A stretch of 64,000 nt of DNA from Streptomyces sp. S.PB5. Its GTDB lineage: Bacteria > Actinomycetota > Actinomycetes > Streptomycetales > Streptomycetaceae. Below are positions 1 to 8,237 of the stretch, in pieces; the stretch's first letter is position 1, and each line of letters starts with the position of its first letter. Under the pieces are notes generated by a model. That model had not been told where the DNA came from, did no database searches, and was given only the letters and a program-made list of their open reading frames with translations. Location of the stretch: the NCBI RefSeq assembly GCF_030403745.1, contig NZ_JAQMWP010000010.1, positions 1-64,000 on the forward strand. The letters are read 5' to 3'. A program made the position numbers and the translations under genes.

Positions 1-55
1 GGGCGGCGCCGACGTAGGCGCCGATGGCTCCGGCGCCGAGGACTGCGACTTTCAC
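1..55 (-). CDS. 2-dehydropantoate 2-reductase-like protein, N-terminal fragment
   Basis: Only the first 18 codons lie in the window. Read on the minus strand from a GTG at 55-53 they give VKVAVLGAGAIGAYVGAA, an N-terminal Rossmann nucleotide-binding loop (GAGAIGAYVG) placed right at the start. That arrangement is typical of ketopantoate reductase (ApbA/PanE), which makes pantoate for coenzyme A, and of close relatives. Other short Rossmann oxidoreductases cannot be excluded from so little sequence. It is divergent from the GntR-family regulator gene and may be its target. Confidence 0.6.
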   Translation of the reverse strand, partial: MKVAVLGAGAIGAYVGAA

Positions 56-115
56 TGTGTGGGTGCTCCGTCCGGTCGAGGGTGTACCGCGGAACTGTCG
101 AAAACGTATCGAACT

Positions 116-139
116 CTGTCGACGAAATATTGTCTACAG
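116..139. promoter_or_regulatory. Inverted repeat, candidate GntR/FadR-type operator
   Basis: CTGTCGAC (116-123) and GTCTACAG (132-139) form an imperfect inverted repeat with 7 of 8 matches and an 8-bp AT-rich spacer. The right arm within TTGTCTACA resembles the GT-N-AC core of FadR-subfamily operators. It lies between the divergent ketopantoate reductase-like gene and the GntR gene, so autoregulation and control of the reductase are likely. The assignment is inferred from position and shape. Confidence 0.45.
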
Positions 140-311
140 GATGGAGCCGGTGGCAGCAAGGGTTCGGGAACCGCCCGCCACCCCCCGTCCGGCACCGCTT
201 CCAGGGGCCCAACTCCCGGATGTCCAGGCGTTTGTGCGCCGTAGACTGTAGGCGAAAGCCAATTCATACTGGGCTCTCGATGCAGCGACGGCGCTGGCGA
301 GAGGGGTCGTG

Positions 312-989
312 ATGTTGTCGACGACAGGACTGCCGCAGGGTGCGGTGCCCAAGCTCGAACGCCCCGGACCGCTGCGCGACCGCGTCTACGAGGCCCTCCT
401 CGAACTCATCATCACGCGCGCCCTCCAGCCCGGACAGCACCTGGTCGAGAGCGAACTCGCCGGTCACCTAGGGGTCTCCCGACAGCCGGTGCGGGAGGCG
501 TTGCAGCGGCTGAACACCGAGGGGTGGGTCGATCTCCGGCCCGCCCAGGGCGCCTTCGTGCACGAGCCCACCGAGGAAGAGGCCGACCAACTCCTCACCG
601 TCCGGACCCTGTTGGAGGCCGAAGCCGCCCGGCTCGCCGCCGCCAACGCGGGTTCCGCCGCCATCGGCGTACTGGAGGAGCTGTGCGCCGAGGGCGAGCG
701 CGCGGTCGCCGCCGACGACGTGGACGCCGCGGTCGCGCTGAACGCCCGGCTCCACGCGAAGATCATCGAACTCGCCGGCAACGCCGTCCTCGCGGAGCTG
801 GCCGCCCAGGTCGACCGACGCGTCCGCTGGTACTACACCCCGGTCGCCCGGCAGCGCGGCCGCCAGTCCTGGACCGAGCACCGTGAGCTGATCGCGGCGA
901 TCGCCGACCGCGACGAACAGCGCGCCACGGAGATCATGCGGGCCCACACGGAGCAGACGCGGAAGATGTACCACGAGCGGGAGAAGTAG
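312..989 (+). CDS. GntR-family (FadR subfamily, FCD domain) transcriptional regulator
   Basis: This is a 225-residue DNA-binding repressor or activator of the FadR subfamily. Residues about 15-78 are the winged helix-turn-helix, with the typical VSRQPVREALQRL recognition segment. Residues about 88-215 are the all-helical FCD ligand domain, with His in NARLHAKI, EHREL and RAHTEQ as expected metal/ligand positions. Family ligands are usually small organic acids. The start is ATG 312; GTG 309 in the same frame is possible, and GAGAGGGG just upstream is the ribosome binding site. It is divergent from a ketopantoate reductase-like gene and probably acts at the inverted repeat at 116-139. Confidence 0.88.
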   Translation: MLSTTGLPQGAVPKLERPGPLRDRVYEALLELIITRALQPGQHLVESELAGHLGVSRQPVREALQRLNTEGWVDLRPAQGAFVHEPTEEEADQLLTVRTLLEAEAARLAAANAGSAAIGVLEELCAEGERAVAADDVDAAVALNARLHAKIIELAGNAVLAELAAQVDRRVRWYYTPVARQRGRQSWTEHRELIAAIADRDEQRATEIMRAHTEQTRKMYHEREK

Positions 990-1140
990 AGGCCGGGACG
1001 CCGCTGCCGAGGTCGCCCCCGCGACCGGCCCCGACCGACTCCGGCCGGGCCGTGCGTGACCGCGTGGTCGCTCACGGTGAGGCCGTGAAAGTCGCTCCGG
1101 CCGCCCGCTCAGGACCACCGCCCAGGCCACGGATATGCAG

Positions 1141-1170
1141 GTGAAAGGCACTCCGAAAGCTTGGTATTGT
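1141..1170 (+). promoter_or_regulatory. Candidate promoter of tRNA-Leu
   Basis: GTGAAA (1141-1146) and TATTGT (1165-1170) are separated by 18 bp and precede the tRNA by about 48 bp. The -10 matches TANNNT; the -35 is weak. The rest of 990-1218 shows no gene or clear structure. Confidence 0.3.
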
Positions 1171-1218
1171 TGTCCATGTCGCCGCGGGGAACACCCCCGG
1201 CAAGGCGGCAGACACCTA

Positions 1219-1303
1219 GTCCGGGTGGCGGAATGGCAGACGCGCTAGCTTGAGGTGCTAGTGCCCTTTATCGGGCGTGGGGGTTCAAGTCCCCCCTCGG
1301 ACA
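1219..1303 (+). tRNA. tRNA-Leu (anticodon GAG)
   Basis: This 85-nt class II tRNA has an acceptor stem GTCCGGG (1219-1225) pairing with CTCGGAC (1296-1302), including one G-U pair. The D-arm lies near 1228-1243. The anticodon stem is CTAGC/GCTAG around loop TTGAGGT, giving anticodon GAG at 1252-1254. A variable arm pairs GCCC with GGGC near 1263-1275. The T-arm is GGGGG-TTCAAGT-CCCCC (1279-1295) and the discriminator is A1303. CCA is not encoded. It reads CUC/CUU Leu codons. There is no adjacent integrase or duplicated 3' end, so I see no sign of use as an integration site. Confidence 0.96.
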
Positions 1304-1420
1304 CAGAGCAGAGCAACAGAGCAGTTCCTTTGTGCGGGTCGAGCATGGTCTCGGCCCGCACAAAGTGTTTTCCGGGCGACTCCGCGTGCGAGCACGTCCG
1401 CGCCATGGTCGTATGCCGGT

Positions 1421-3151
1421 GTGGGACAGGAGCGGACCCGGGGTGAGCGCGCGGCGCCGGGGGAGGGCGACCCGGACTTCTGGGGCGCCCCGTCGGCGCA
1501 TGTGCCCGAGCTGCTGGCACAGATCCTCGACGGGACGCCCGCGGCGATCGGCGTGCTCGACACCGAGCTGCGCTACCGGTACGTCAATCCCACGCTCGCC
1601 CGCATGAACGGCGTACCCGCCGAGGAGCACCTGGGGCGGACCGTCGCCGAGGTGGTGCCGGACGTCGAGGCGCGCGAGGACGTGCTGCTCGCCGTCATCG
1701 CCGACGGCATCTCGCGCGAGACGGTCTCCAGCGGCCACACCCGGGCCGACTCGCCCGTGGAGCGCCGCTACTGGCACGGCGCCTACCACCGGCTGGAGCA
1801 CGAGGGCCGGCCGGTCGGTCTGGTCGGCATCCTGCTGGAGATCTCGGTCGCCCGGCAGGAGCAGCTGGAGCTGCAGCGCGCCCAGGAGCGCCTCGCCCTC
1901 CTCGACGAGGCCGCCACCCGCATCGGCACCACCCTGGACATGACGACGACCTGCCAGGAGCTGGCGGAGTTCCTGGTGGCCAAGCTCGCCGACGCGGCCA
2001 CCGTGGAGGTCTTCCCCGAACGAGGCAGCAGCCGTACGCCCACGGACGGCACCCTGCGGCTGCTCCGCGCCGCCATGGCCTCGACGCCCGAACTGGAGGC
2101 CGTGGTCCGCAGCCTCGGCCGCCCCGGCGAGTACGTCGACTACCAGCCCGGCTCCGCCATCCCCCGCTGCCTCGCCACCGGCCGCCCGGTGATCGACAAC
2201 GTGCCCACCGACGCCGAGCTGCGCCGTTCCGCGCCCGACGCCAGGAGGGTGGCCGCCTACCGCGCGGCGGGCCTGCACTCCGCGCTGATCGTGCCGCTCA
2301 CCGCGCGCGGCCACGACGTGGGCACGGTCAGCATGGTCCGGGCCGACGGCTCACCCGTGTTCGACGAGACCGACGCCGTCATCGCCCAGGACCTCGCGGG
2401 CCGGGCGGCCATCAGCCTCGACAACGCCCGCCGTTACACCGCCGAGCACAACGCCGTCGTCCAGCTCCAGCGCGCCCTGCTCGCCGAGCCGGGCACCCCG
2501 CACCCCGGCCTCGACGTCGCCTACCGCTACCGGCCCGCCGGACGGGGCGTGCTCGTCGGCGGCGACTGGTTCGAGACCGTCCCTCTCGCCCACGGCCGCA
2601 CCCTCCTCGTCCTGGGTGACGTCATGGGCCACGGCCTGGACGCCGCCGTCGCCATGAGCCGCTACCAGGCCATGCTGCGGGTCATCGCCGCCCGTGAGTC
2701 CGCGCCCGACCGGATCCTGCGCGAACTCGACCACCTGCTCCACACGACCGGCGCCGAACGCCCCGCGACCTGTGTGGCCGCCGTCATCGACCCACGCCGT
2801 GCCACCTGCACCTACGCCAGCGCCGGACACCTGCCGCCCGTCCTCTTCGGCCCCGACGGCCGCGCCGCGCTGCTCCCCGTGAACCCCGGGCCTCCGCTCG
2901 GCACCGGCCACCGCCAGTACGTCCCGTTCGCGGGCCCCTACGAGCCCGGGCACACCCTCCTGCTCTACACCGACGGCCTGATCGAACGCCGTCACGAGGA
3001 CATCGACGCCTCCCTGCACCGTCTGACCCGCATCCGCACCGGCGCCGCCTGCCTGGACCCCGGCGGCCTCCTGGACCTCGTACTCGCCGAGGCCGCCCCC
3101 ACCGACCCCGAGGACGACATCGCCCTCGTCGCGGCCCGGCTCCGGCCCTGA
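1421..3151 (+). CDS. PAS-GAF-SpoIIE (PP2C-like) serine/threonine phosphatase
   Basis: This 576-residue signalling phosphatase belongs to the large Streptomyces RsbU/SpoIIE family, which dephosphorylates anti-anti-sigma factors. From the N-terminus: a PAS domain (about 30-140, ILDGTPAAIGVLD), a short helical linker, a GAF domain (about 160-325), and a PP2C catalytic domain (about 345-576). The metal-binding acidic motifs are GGDWFE, GDVMGHGLDAA, YTDGLIERR and a C-terminal PEDDIAL. The frame is open from 1277, inside the tRNA, so a later start is required. GTG 1421 is the first usable one but lacks a clear ribosome binding site, and GTG 1502 is an alternative. No anti-sigma partner gene is adjacent. 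Confidence 0.88.
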   Translation: MGQERTRGERAAPGEGDPDFWGAPSAHVPELLAQILDGTPAAIGVLDTELRYRYVNPTLARMNGVPAEEHLGRTVAEVVPDVEAREDVLLAVIADGISRETVSSGHTRADSPVERRYWHGAYHRLEHEGRPVGLVGILLEISVARQEQLELQRAQERLALLDEAATRIGTTLDMTTTCQELAEFLVAKLADAATVEVFPERGSSRTPTDGTLRLLRAAMASTPELEAVVRSLGRPGEYVDYQPGSAIPRCLATGRPVIDNVPTDAELRRSAPDARRVAAYRAAGLHSALIVPLTARGHDVGTVSMVRADGSPVFDETDAVIAQDLAGRAAISLDNARRYTAEHNAVVQLQRALLAEPGTPHPGLDVAYRYRPAGRGVLVGGDWFETVPLAHGRTLLVLGDVMGHGLDAAVAMSRYQAMLRVIAARESAPDRILRELDHLLHTTGAERPATCVAAVIDPRRATCTYASAGHLPPVLFGPDGRAALLPVNPGPPLGTGHRQYVPFAGPYEPGHTLLLYTDGLIERRHEDIDASLHRLTRIRTGAACLDPGGLLDLVLAEAAPTDPEDDIALVAARLRP

Positions 3152-3421
3152 CGGCGGCCCGAGGGTCCGGTCGAGGTGACGCCGGAAAATCGGATGACCC
3201 GGGTGTCGCCGTCTCCCTACACTCACCACGCGACACGCGCCGCCCGCATCGGTGGGGGGCGTTTCCTGATGAGGACCGACGAGTGAGGGGAGACCGGCCG
3301 TGCGAGACCGCGCCGCTGTCGTCGTTCCCCCGTCGTCGTACGACGTGATCCTCGTGTCCTCGTCCGTCCGGTGCCCGCTGCGCGGCCGGCACCGAATGCC
3401 CCGGACGCACGTCTGATCACC

Positions 3422-3461
3422 AACTGACGGTAGATGTCTACGGATTGACGTGCCGTCAGTT
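3422..3461. repeat. Inverted repeat in the 3152-3527 intergenic region
   Basis: AACTGACGG (3422-3430) and CCGTCAGTT (3453-3461) are perfect 9-bp arms around a 22-bp spacer that contains TTGACG (3445-3450). The pair resembles a TetR-type operator over the promoter of the downstream EF-G paralogue. No regulator gene is adjacent. The rest of the 376-bp intergenic stretch contains nothing else I can recognise. Confidence 0.45.
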
Positions 3462-3527
3462 CCGTTCATGCCGCCTGCTCCGGGAATCGCGCCGCCCTGC
3501 ATCACACCGACCGAAAGGCCACGGGCC

Positions 3528-5705
3528 GTGCGCACCGACCTCAACTCCCTCGCCGTCATCCGCAACCTGGGCATCCTCGCCCATGTCGACGCCGGCAAGA
3601 CCACCGTCACCGAGCGGATCCTCTACGCCACCGGCACCACGCACCGGCGTGGCGAGGTCCACGACGGCACCACCATCACCGACTTCGACTCCCAGGAGCG
3701 CGACCGTGGCATCACGATCTTCGCGGCGGCGGTGAGTTGTGCCTGGGACGGTCACCGCATCAACCTGATCGACACCCCGGGGCACGTCGACTTCGCCGAC
3801 GAGGTCGAACGTTCGCTGCGGGTGCTCGACGGGGCGGTCGCCGTGTTCGACGCCGTCGCGGGCGTCGAGCCACAGAGCGAGTCGGTGTGGCGGCAGGCCG
3901 ACCGGTACGGCGTACCGAGGATCGCCTTCGTCAACAAGCTGGACCGCGCGGGCGCCGACCTCGACACCGCCGTGGAGTCGATCCGGGAGCGCCTGCATCC
4001 GGCTCCGCTGGTCGTGCAGCTGCCCATCGGTACGGAGGACGGGTTCCGCGGTGTCGTCGACCTGGTGCACATGCGGGCCCTGACCTGGACCGACGACGGT
4101 GGCATGGTCACAGGAGAGGTGCCGGCCGGAATGCGCGAGGAGGCGCTGCGGCGGCGCAGGCTGCTGGAGGAGGCGGTGGCCGAACTGCACGCGGGTGCGC
4201 TGGAGGAGTTCTGTATGCGATCGACGGTCGGCGAGAAGCGGTCGACGGTTGGCGAGCGGCAGTCGACTGCAGACGAGCGACCGTCCACGGTCGACGAGCA
4301 ACCGTCCAGGGTCGACGAGCAGCGGTCCACGGTCGGCGAGATCCAGTCGGCCCTCGACGCGCGCACCCTCGTCGGCGCCCTCCGCGACCTCACGCGCACC
4401 GGCGACGCCGTGGTCGTCCTGTGCGGCTCGGCCTACCGCAACCGCGGTATCGAGCCACTGCTGGACGCGGTCGTGTCGTACCTCCCCTCACCCCTCGACG
4501 TACCGCCCGTACGCGGCACCGGCGAGGACGAAGGGCAGGAGCGGCCCGCCGACCCGGCGGCACCCTTCGCGGCGCTGGTGTTCAAGGTGAACGCCACTCC
4601 GACGGGGCGGCTCACCTATCTCCGGGTGTACTCCGGGACGATCGGGAAGGGAGACGTCGTCATGGACGCGGGTGCGCGGCGTACCGAGCGCGTCGGGCGG
4701 ATCCTGCGGGTGCAGGCCGACCGGCACGCCCAGGTGGACCGGGCGCTCGCCGGGGACATCGTGGCCGTCGTCGGGCTGAAGTCGGCCCGCGCCGGGGCGA
4801 CCCTGTGCGCGCCGGGCGCCCCGCTCGTCCTGGAAGCGCCCGGGGTCGCCGAACCGGTCGTCTCCGTGGCGGTCGAGGCCGTCAGGTCCACCGACACCGA
4901 CCGGCTGGCCTCGGCCCTCGCGAGGCTCGCCGAGGAGGACCCGTCGCTGGTGGTGCGGACCGATCCGGAGACCGGGCAGACCGTGCTGTCCGGCATGGGC
5001 GAACTGCATCTGGAGGTCGCGCTGGAGAAGGTGCGGCGGGACCAGGGGGTGGACGTCAACGCAGGGCGGCCGCGGGTCGCCCACCGCGAGACCGTTGTGC
5101 GCGGCGTGTCCGGACACGTCTTCCGGCACGTCAAACAGGACGGTGGCGCGGGGCAGTTCGCGCATGTCGTCCTCGACGTCGAGCCACTCGACCTGGATGC
5201 CGGGTTCGAGTTCCGCTCGGCCGTCGTCGGCGGGCGGGTGCCGCAGGAGTACGTCCGGGCCGTCGAGGCGGGCTGCCGGGACGCCCTGGCCGAGGGGCCC
5301 CTGGCCGGTCATCCCGTGACCGGGCTGCGGGTCACCCTCACCGACGGGGCGACCCATGTGAAGGACTCCTCCGACACGGCCTTCCGCACGGCGGGCCGGC
5401 TCGGGCTCCGGCAAGCCCTGCGTGCCTGCGCGGTGGTCCTGCTGGAACCGGTGGCCGAGGTCACGGTCACCGTGCCCGACACCGCCGTCGGCTCGGTCCT
5501 CGGTGACCTGGCGGCCCGGCGCGGCCGTGTCAGCGGCTCGGTCACCAGGGCCGGTTCGACGGTCGTCACCGCGACGGTGCCGCTCGCCGAACTCTTCGGC
5601 TACGCGACCCGGTTGCGCAGCCGGACGCAGGGCCGGGGCACGTTCACGGCCCGGCCCACGGGGTACGCCCCGGCGCCGTCGGCCGTGACACCGGCCCAGC
5701 GGTAG
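3528..5705 (+). CDS. fusB: Elongation factor G paralogue (EF-G2/FusB type) with inserted heptapeptide repeat
   Basis: This is a translational GTPase of 725 residues. G1 (AHVDAGKTT), G3 (DTPGHVDF) and G4 (NKLD) are intact. They are followed by domain II, domain III/IV (GMGELHLEV; KQDGGAGQFAH) and a domain V-like C-terminus. GTG 3528 is chosen because GAAAGG sits 9 nt upstream and the protein then begins just before the G domain. It is distinct from a housekeeping fusA: no ribosomal-protein genes flank it, and domain IV is divergent. I recall S. coelicolor SCO6589 as the equivalent second EF-G. Residues 231-272 are a six-unit heptapeptide repeat; without it the length would be about 683, near normal. 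A tetracycline-protection role (Tet/OtrA-like) is possible but the sequence looks closer to EF-G. Confidence 0.85.
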   Translation: MRTDLNSLAVIRNLGILAHVDAGKTTVTERILYATGTTHRRGEVHDGTTITDFDSQERDRGITIFAAAVSCAWDGHRINLIDTPGHVDFADEVERSLRVLDGAVAVFDAVAGVEPQSESVWRQADRYGVPRIAFVNKLDRAGADLDTAVESIRERLHPAPLVVQLPIGTEDGFRGVVDLVHMRALTWTDDGGMVTGEVPAGMREEALRRRRLLEEAVAELHAGALEEFCMRSTVGEKRSTVGERQSTADERPSTVDEQPSRVDEQRSTVGEIQSALDARTLVGALRDLTRTGDAVVVLCGSAYRNRGIEPLLDAVVSYLPSPLDVPPVRGTGEDEGQERPADPAAPFAALVFKVNATPTGRLTYLRVYSGTIGKGDVVMDAGARRTERVGRILRVQADRHAQVDRALAGDIVAVVGLKSARAGATLCAPGAPLVLEAPGVAEPVVSVAVEAVRSTDTDRLASALARLAEEDPSLVVRTDPETGQTVLSGMGELHLEVALEKVRRDQGVDVNAGRPRVAHRETVVRGVSGHVFRHVKQDGGAGQFAHVVLDVEPLDLDAGFEFRSAVVGGRVPQEYVRAVEAGCRDALAEGPLAGHPVTGLRVTLTDGATHVKDSSDTAFRTAGRLGLRQALRACAVVLLEPVAEVTVTVPDTAVGSVLGDLAARRGRVSGSVTRAGSTVVTATVPLAELFGYATRLRSRTQGRGTFTARPTGYAPAPSAVTPAQR
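4218..4343 (+). repeat. Six tandem 21-bp coding repeats in the EF-G paralogue
   Basis: Six consecutive 21-bp units (4218, 4239, 4260, 4281, 4302 and 4323) encode variants of (R/Q/P)-S-(T/R)-V-(G/D)-E-(K/R/Q). A degenerate seventh copy follows at 4344-4364. The period is exactly seven codons, so copy-number change keeps the reading frame. The array lies in the part of the GTPase where the G' region ends, and is probably a surface loop. Confidence 0.9.
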
Positions 5706-5716
5706 CGAGCCACCGG

Positions 5717-5751
5717 GGTGGTCCCTCCCGTACGCGGGAGGGACCACCTTT
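5717..5751 (+). terminator. Rho-independent-type terminator
   Basis: Perfect 14-bp stem GGTGGTCCCTCCCG (5717-5730) with its complement at 5735-5748, a TACG loop, and a short T run. It lies 12 bp after the EF-G paralogue stop. Confidence 0.85.
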
Positions 5752-5842
5752 GCGCGGGGCGGCCACCCGGGCTCCCTCCTTCAGGAAGTGAACGGCCCGG
5801 TCCCGACCGTGCTTCCCCGTCGAACTCCCGCTGCGCAACCCC

Positions 5843-5895
5843 TTGACGTCCCGAACCCGCGGCATTTAACTCACGTCCTAAATTAAGCCGTGAGT
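5843..5895 (+). promoter_or_regulatory. Promoter and nested operator palindromes of the sugar ABC operon
   Basis: TTGACG (5843-5848) and TTAACT (5866-5871), 17 bp apart, form a candidate promoter. Overlapping it is an AT-rich imperfect 21-bp palindrome with TTAA at both ends (5866-5886), of the sort bound by ROK-family sugar repressors. A second pair, ACTCACG (5869-5875) / CGTGAGT (5889-5895), is nested with it. No CebR-like GAGCGCTC box is present. No repressor gene is adjacent, so the regulator must act in trans. Confidence 0.5.
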
Positions 5896-5922
5896 GCATT
5901 CCCTGAAGGGACACCAGGAGCC

Positions 5923-7239
5923 ATGCGCAGCAACCGAGCCGCGGCCGTAGGCGCCGTCATCCTGTCTCTCGCCCTGGCCGTGTCGGCCTGCGGAGGCGGT
6001 TCGTCGACCGAGGGCGGGTCCAACGACTCGCCCAAGACGCTCACCTACTGGGCCTCCAACCAGGGGGCGAGCGTCGAGGTCGACAAGAAGGTCCTCCAGC
6101 CGGAACTCGACAAGTTCGAGAAGCAGACCGGCATCGAGGTGAAGCTGGAGGTCGTGCCCTGGTCGGACCTGCTCAACCGCATCCTCACGGCGACGACGTC
6201 GGGCCAGGGACCCGACGTCCTCAACATCGGCAACACCTGGAGCGCCTCGCTGCAGGCGACCGGCGCGCTGCTGCCGTGGGACGCGAAGAACTTCGAGGCG
6301 ATCGGCGGCAAGGACCGCTTCGTCGACTCCGCCCTCGGGTCCACGGGCGCCGAGGGCCAGGACCCGGCCGCGGTGCCGCTGTACTCGATGGCCTACGCGC
6401 TCTACTACAACAAGAAGATGTTCGCCGACGCGGGCATATCCCAACCGCCCGCCACCTGGGCCGAGTTCGTCGAGGACGGCAAGAAGCTGTCCAAGGGCGG
6501 CAAGTGGGCGCTCGGCGTGGAGGGCGCGAACCCGTCCGAGAACATCCACCACGCGGTCGTCTTCGCCAAGCAGCACGGCGGCGACTTCTTCACGGCTGAC
6601 GGCAAGCCCGACTTCACAGGCGAGGGGGCGGTCGCCGGCGTCAAGGAGTTCGTCGACCTGATGGCCAAGGACAAGGTCATCGCGCCGGGCAACGCCGAGT
6701 ACGCGCAGAACCAGTCGGTCAGCGACTTCGCCAAGGGCAGGACCGCGATGCTGCTGTGGCAGTCGGCGTCCGCGAACCTCAAGTCCCAGGGCATGAGCGA
6801 GGACTCCTTCGGTATCGCCCCGGTGCCCGTGCAGTCCGGCACCCCCGGCACCGGTACCGGCGTCAACTCGATGGTGATGGGCATCAACCTGGCCGTCTTC
6901 AAGAACTCCGACAACCTCGACGGCGCGAAGAAGTTCGTGAAGTTCATGACGAGCGACGCCGAGCAGAAGATCCTCAACACCGCCTACAGCTCCATCCCGC
7001 CGGTGAAGGGCGCCCAGGCGGACGCGGCCTTCAACACCCCCGCCAACGGCGTCCTGAAGAACACCCTCGCCACCAGCGCGGTCGCGGCCCCGCAGGTCGC
7101 CGACGAGTCGCAGTTCGAGACGGCGGTCGGCACAGCCATCAAGGGCCTGTTCGCCGACGCCGCCGCCGGTCGCGCGGTGACCACCGAATCGGTGAAGGCG
7201 GCCCTGGAGAAGGCCCAGGCACAGATGCCGGCGGCGTGA
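5923..7239 (+). CDS. Sugar ABC transporter substrate-binding lipoprotein
   Basis: This 438-residue secreted solute-binding protein belongs to family 1 (oligosaccharide type). The N-terminus MRSNRAAAVGAV...LALAVSAC is a lipoprotein signal with lipobox VSAC, so the mature protein is anchored outside the membrane through Cys. The start ATG 5923 has AGGAG about 6 nt upstream. The MBP-like fold is supported by PDVLNIGNTW, MAYALYYNKKMFADAG and GRTAMLLWQS. It heads an operon with two permeases and a GH1 beta-glucosidase, so its substrate is probably a beta-glucoside such as cellobiose or a gentio-/laminari-oligosaccharide. The exact sugar is inferred. Confidence 0.88.
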   Translation: MRSNRAAAVGAVILSLALAVSACGGGSSTEGGSNDSPKTLTYWASNQGASVEVDKKVLQPELDKFEKQTGIEVKLEVVPWSDLLNRILTATTSGQGPDVLNIGNTWSASLQATGALLPWDAKNFEAIGGKDRFVDSALGSTGAEGQDPAAVPLYSMAYALYYNKKMFADAGISQPPATWAEFVEDGKKLSKGGKWALGVEGANPSENIHHAVVFAKQHGGDFFTADGKPDFTGEGAVAGVKEFVDLMAKDKVIAPGNAEYAQNQSVSDFAKGRTAMLLWQSASANLKSQGMSEDSFGIAPVPVQSGTPGTGTGVNSMVMGINLAVFKNSDNLDGAKKFVKFMTSDAEQKILNTAYSSIPPVKGAQADAAFNTPANGVLKNTLATSAVAAPQVADESQFETAVGTAIKGLFADAAAGRAVTTESVKAALEKAQAQMPAA

Positions 7240-7244
7240 CCCGG

Positions 7245-8237
7245 ATGACCAGTACCGTCGAACTCCCGGTGCACAAGGGGGAGTCGGGCGACAAGGCGAC
7301 GCGTGGACCGCGCCGTCGCGTCCCCGGCCGCATCCGCCGCATCGGACTGCCCTATCTGCTTCTCCTGCCCGCCCTGATCCTCGAACTCCTCGTCCATCTC
7401 GTGCCGATGGTCATCGGCATCGTGATGAGCTTCAAGGAGCTCACCCAGTTCTACATCCGCGACTGGGGCGCCGCGCCGTGGGCCGGCCTCGACAACTTCC
7501 GTATGTCGGTGGACTTCGACGCCCCCGTCGGCGAGGCCCTGCTGCACTCCTTCCTCGTCACGGTCGGCTTCACGCTCGCCTCGGTCGGGCTGTGCTGGCT
7601 GATCGGCACGGCCGCCGCGATCTGCATGCAGGACACCTTCCGCGGCCGCGGTCTGCTGCGCGCGCTGTTCCTGGTGCCGTACGCCCTGCCGGTCTACGCG
7701 GCCGTCATCACCTGGGTGTTCATGTTCCAGCACGACAACGGCCTGGTGAACCACGTCCTGCACGACCAGCTCGGCCTCACCGACAAGCCGTCCTTCTGGC
7801 TCATCGGCGACAACAGCTTCATCGCCCTGCTGGTCGTGTCCGTGTGGAAGGGCTGGCCGTTCGCCTTCCTCATCGTCATGGCCGGACTCCAGAACATCCC
7901 ACGGGAGTTGTACGAGGCGGCCGCCCTCGACGGCGCCGGGATGTGGCAGCAGATCCGCCGCATCACCCTGCCCTCGCTGGGCGCCGTCAACCAGGTGCTG
8001 ATCCTGGTGCTGTTCCTGTGGACGTTCAACGACTTCAACACGCCGTACGTCCTGTTCGGCAAGTCGGCACCGGAGGCCGCGGACCTCATCTCGGTCCACA
8101 TCTATCAAGCCTCCTTCGTCACCTGGAACTTCGGCACCGGCTCCGCCATGTCCGTGCTCCTGCTGCTGTTCCTGCTCCTCGTGACGGGCGTGTACCTCGC
8201 CCTCACCACACGCGGACGGAGGGCGTCACGTGCCTAG
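7245..8237 (+). CDS. Sugar ABC transporter permease (MalF type)
   Basis: This 330-residue inner-membrane permease has about six transmembrane helices after a basic N-terminal tail. The cytoplasmic EAA loop ELYEAAALDGAGMWQQIRRITLPSL contacts the ATPase. The ATG at 7245 is used. A GTG at 7236, overlapping the upstream stop as GTGA, is in the same frame and equally plausible. No ATPase gene is in the operon; in Streptomyces such systems are normally energised by the shared ATPase MsiK encoded elsewhere. Confidence 0.88.
   Translation: MTSTVELPVHKGESGDKATRGPRRRVPGRIRRIGLPYLLLLPALILELLVHLVPMVIGIVMSFKELTQFYIRDWGAAPWAGLDNFRMSVDFDAPVGEALLHSFLVTVGFTLASVGLCWLIGTAAAICMQDTFRGRGLLRALFLVPYALPVYAAVITWVFMFQHDNGLVNHVLHDQLGLTDKPSFWLIGDNSFIALLVVSVWKGWPFAFLIVMAGLQNIPRELYEAAALDGAGMWQQIRRITLPSLGAVNQVLILVLFLWTFNDFNTPYVLFGKSAPEAADLISVHIYQASFVTWNFGTGSAMSVLLLLFLLLVTGVYLALTTRGRRASRA

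Noticed and set aside
1219..1303. tRNA-Leu as integration site of a genomic island
   Set aside because: No integrase, no duplicated tRNA end and no change in composition downstream.
1277..1420. N-terminal extension of the SpoIIE-type phosphatase
   Set aside because: It would overlap the mature tRNA-Leu and has no domain content.
3737..5506. Long open frame (589 codons) in another frame of the EF-G paralogue
   Set aside because: Arg/Gly/Pro-rich translation without motifs, entirely inside the EF-G gene; a typical GC-rich shadow.
3528..5705. Tetracycline-resistance ribosomal protection protein
   Set aside because: The domain text follows EF-G more closely than Tet/OtrA proteins, and no resistance context is present; kept only as a remote alternative.
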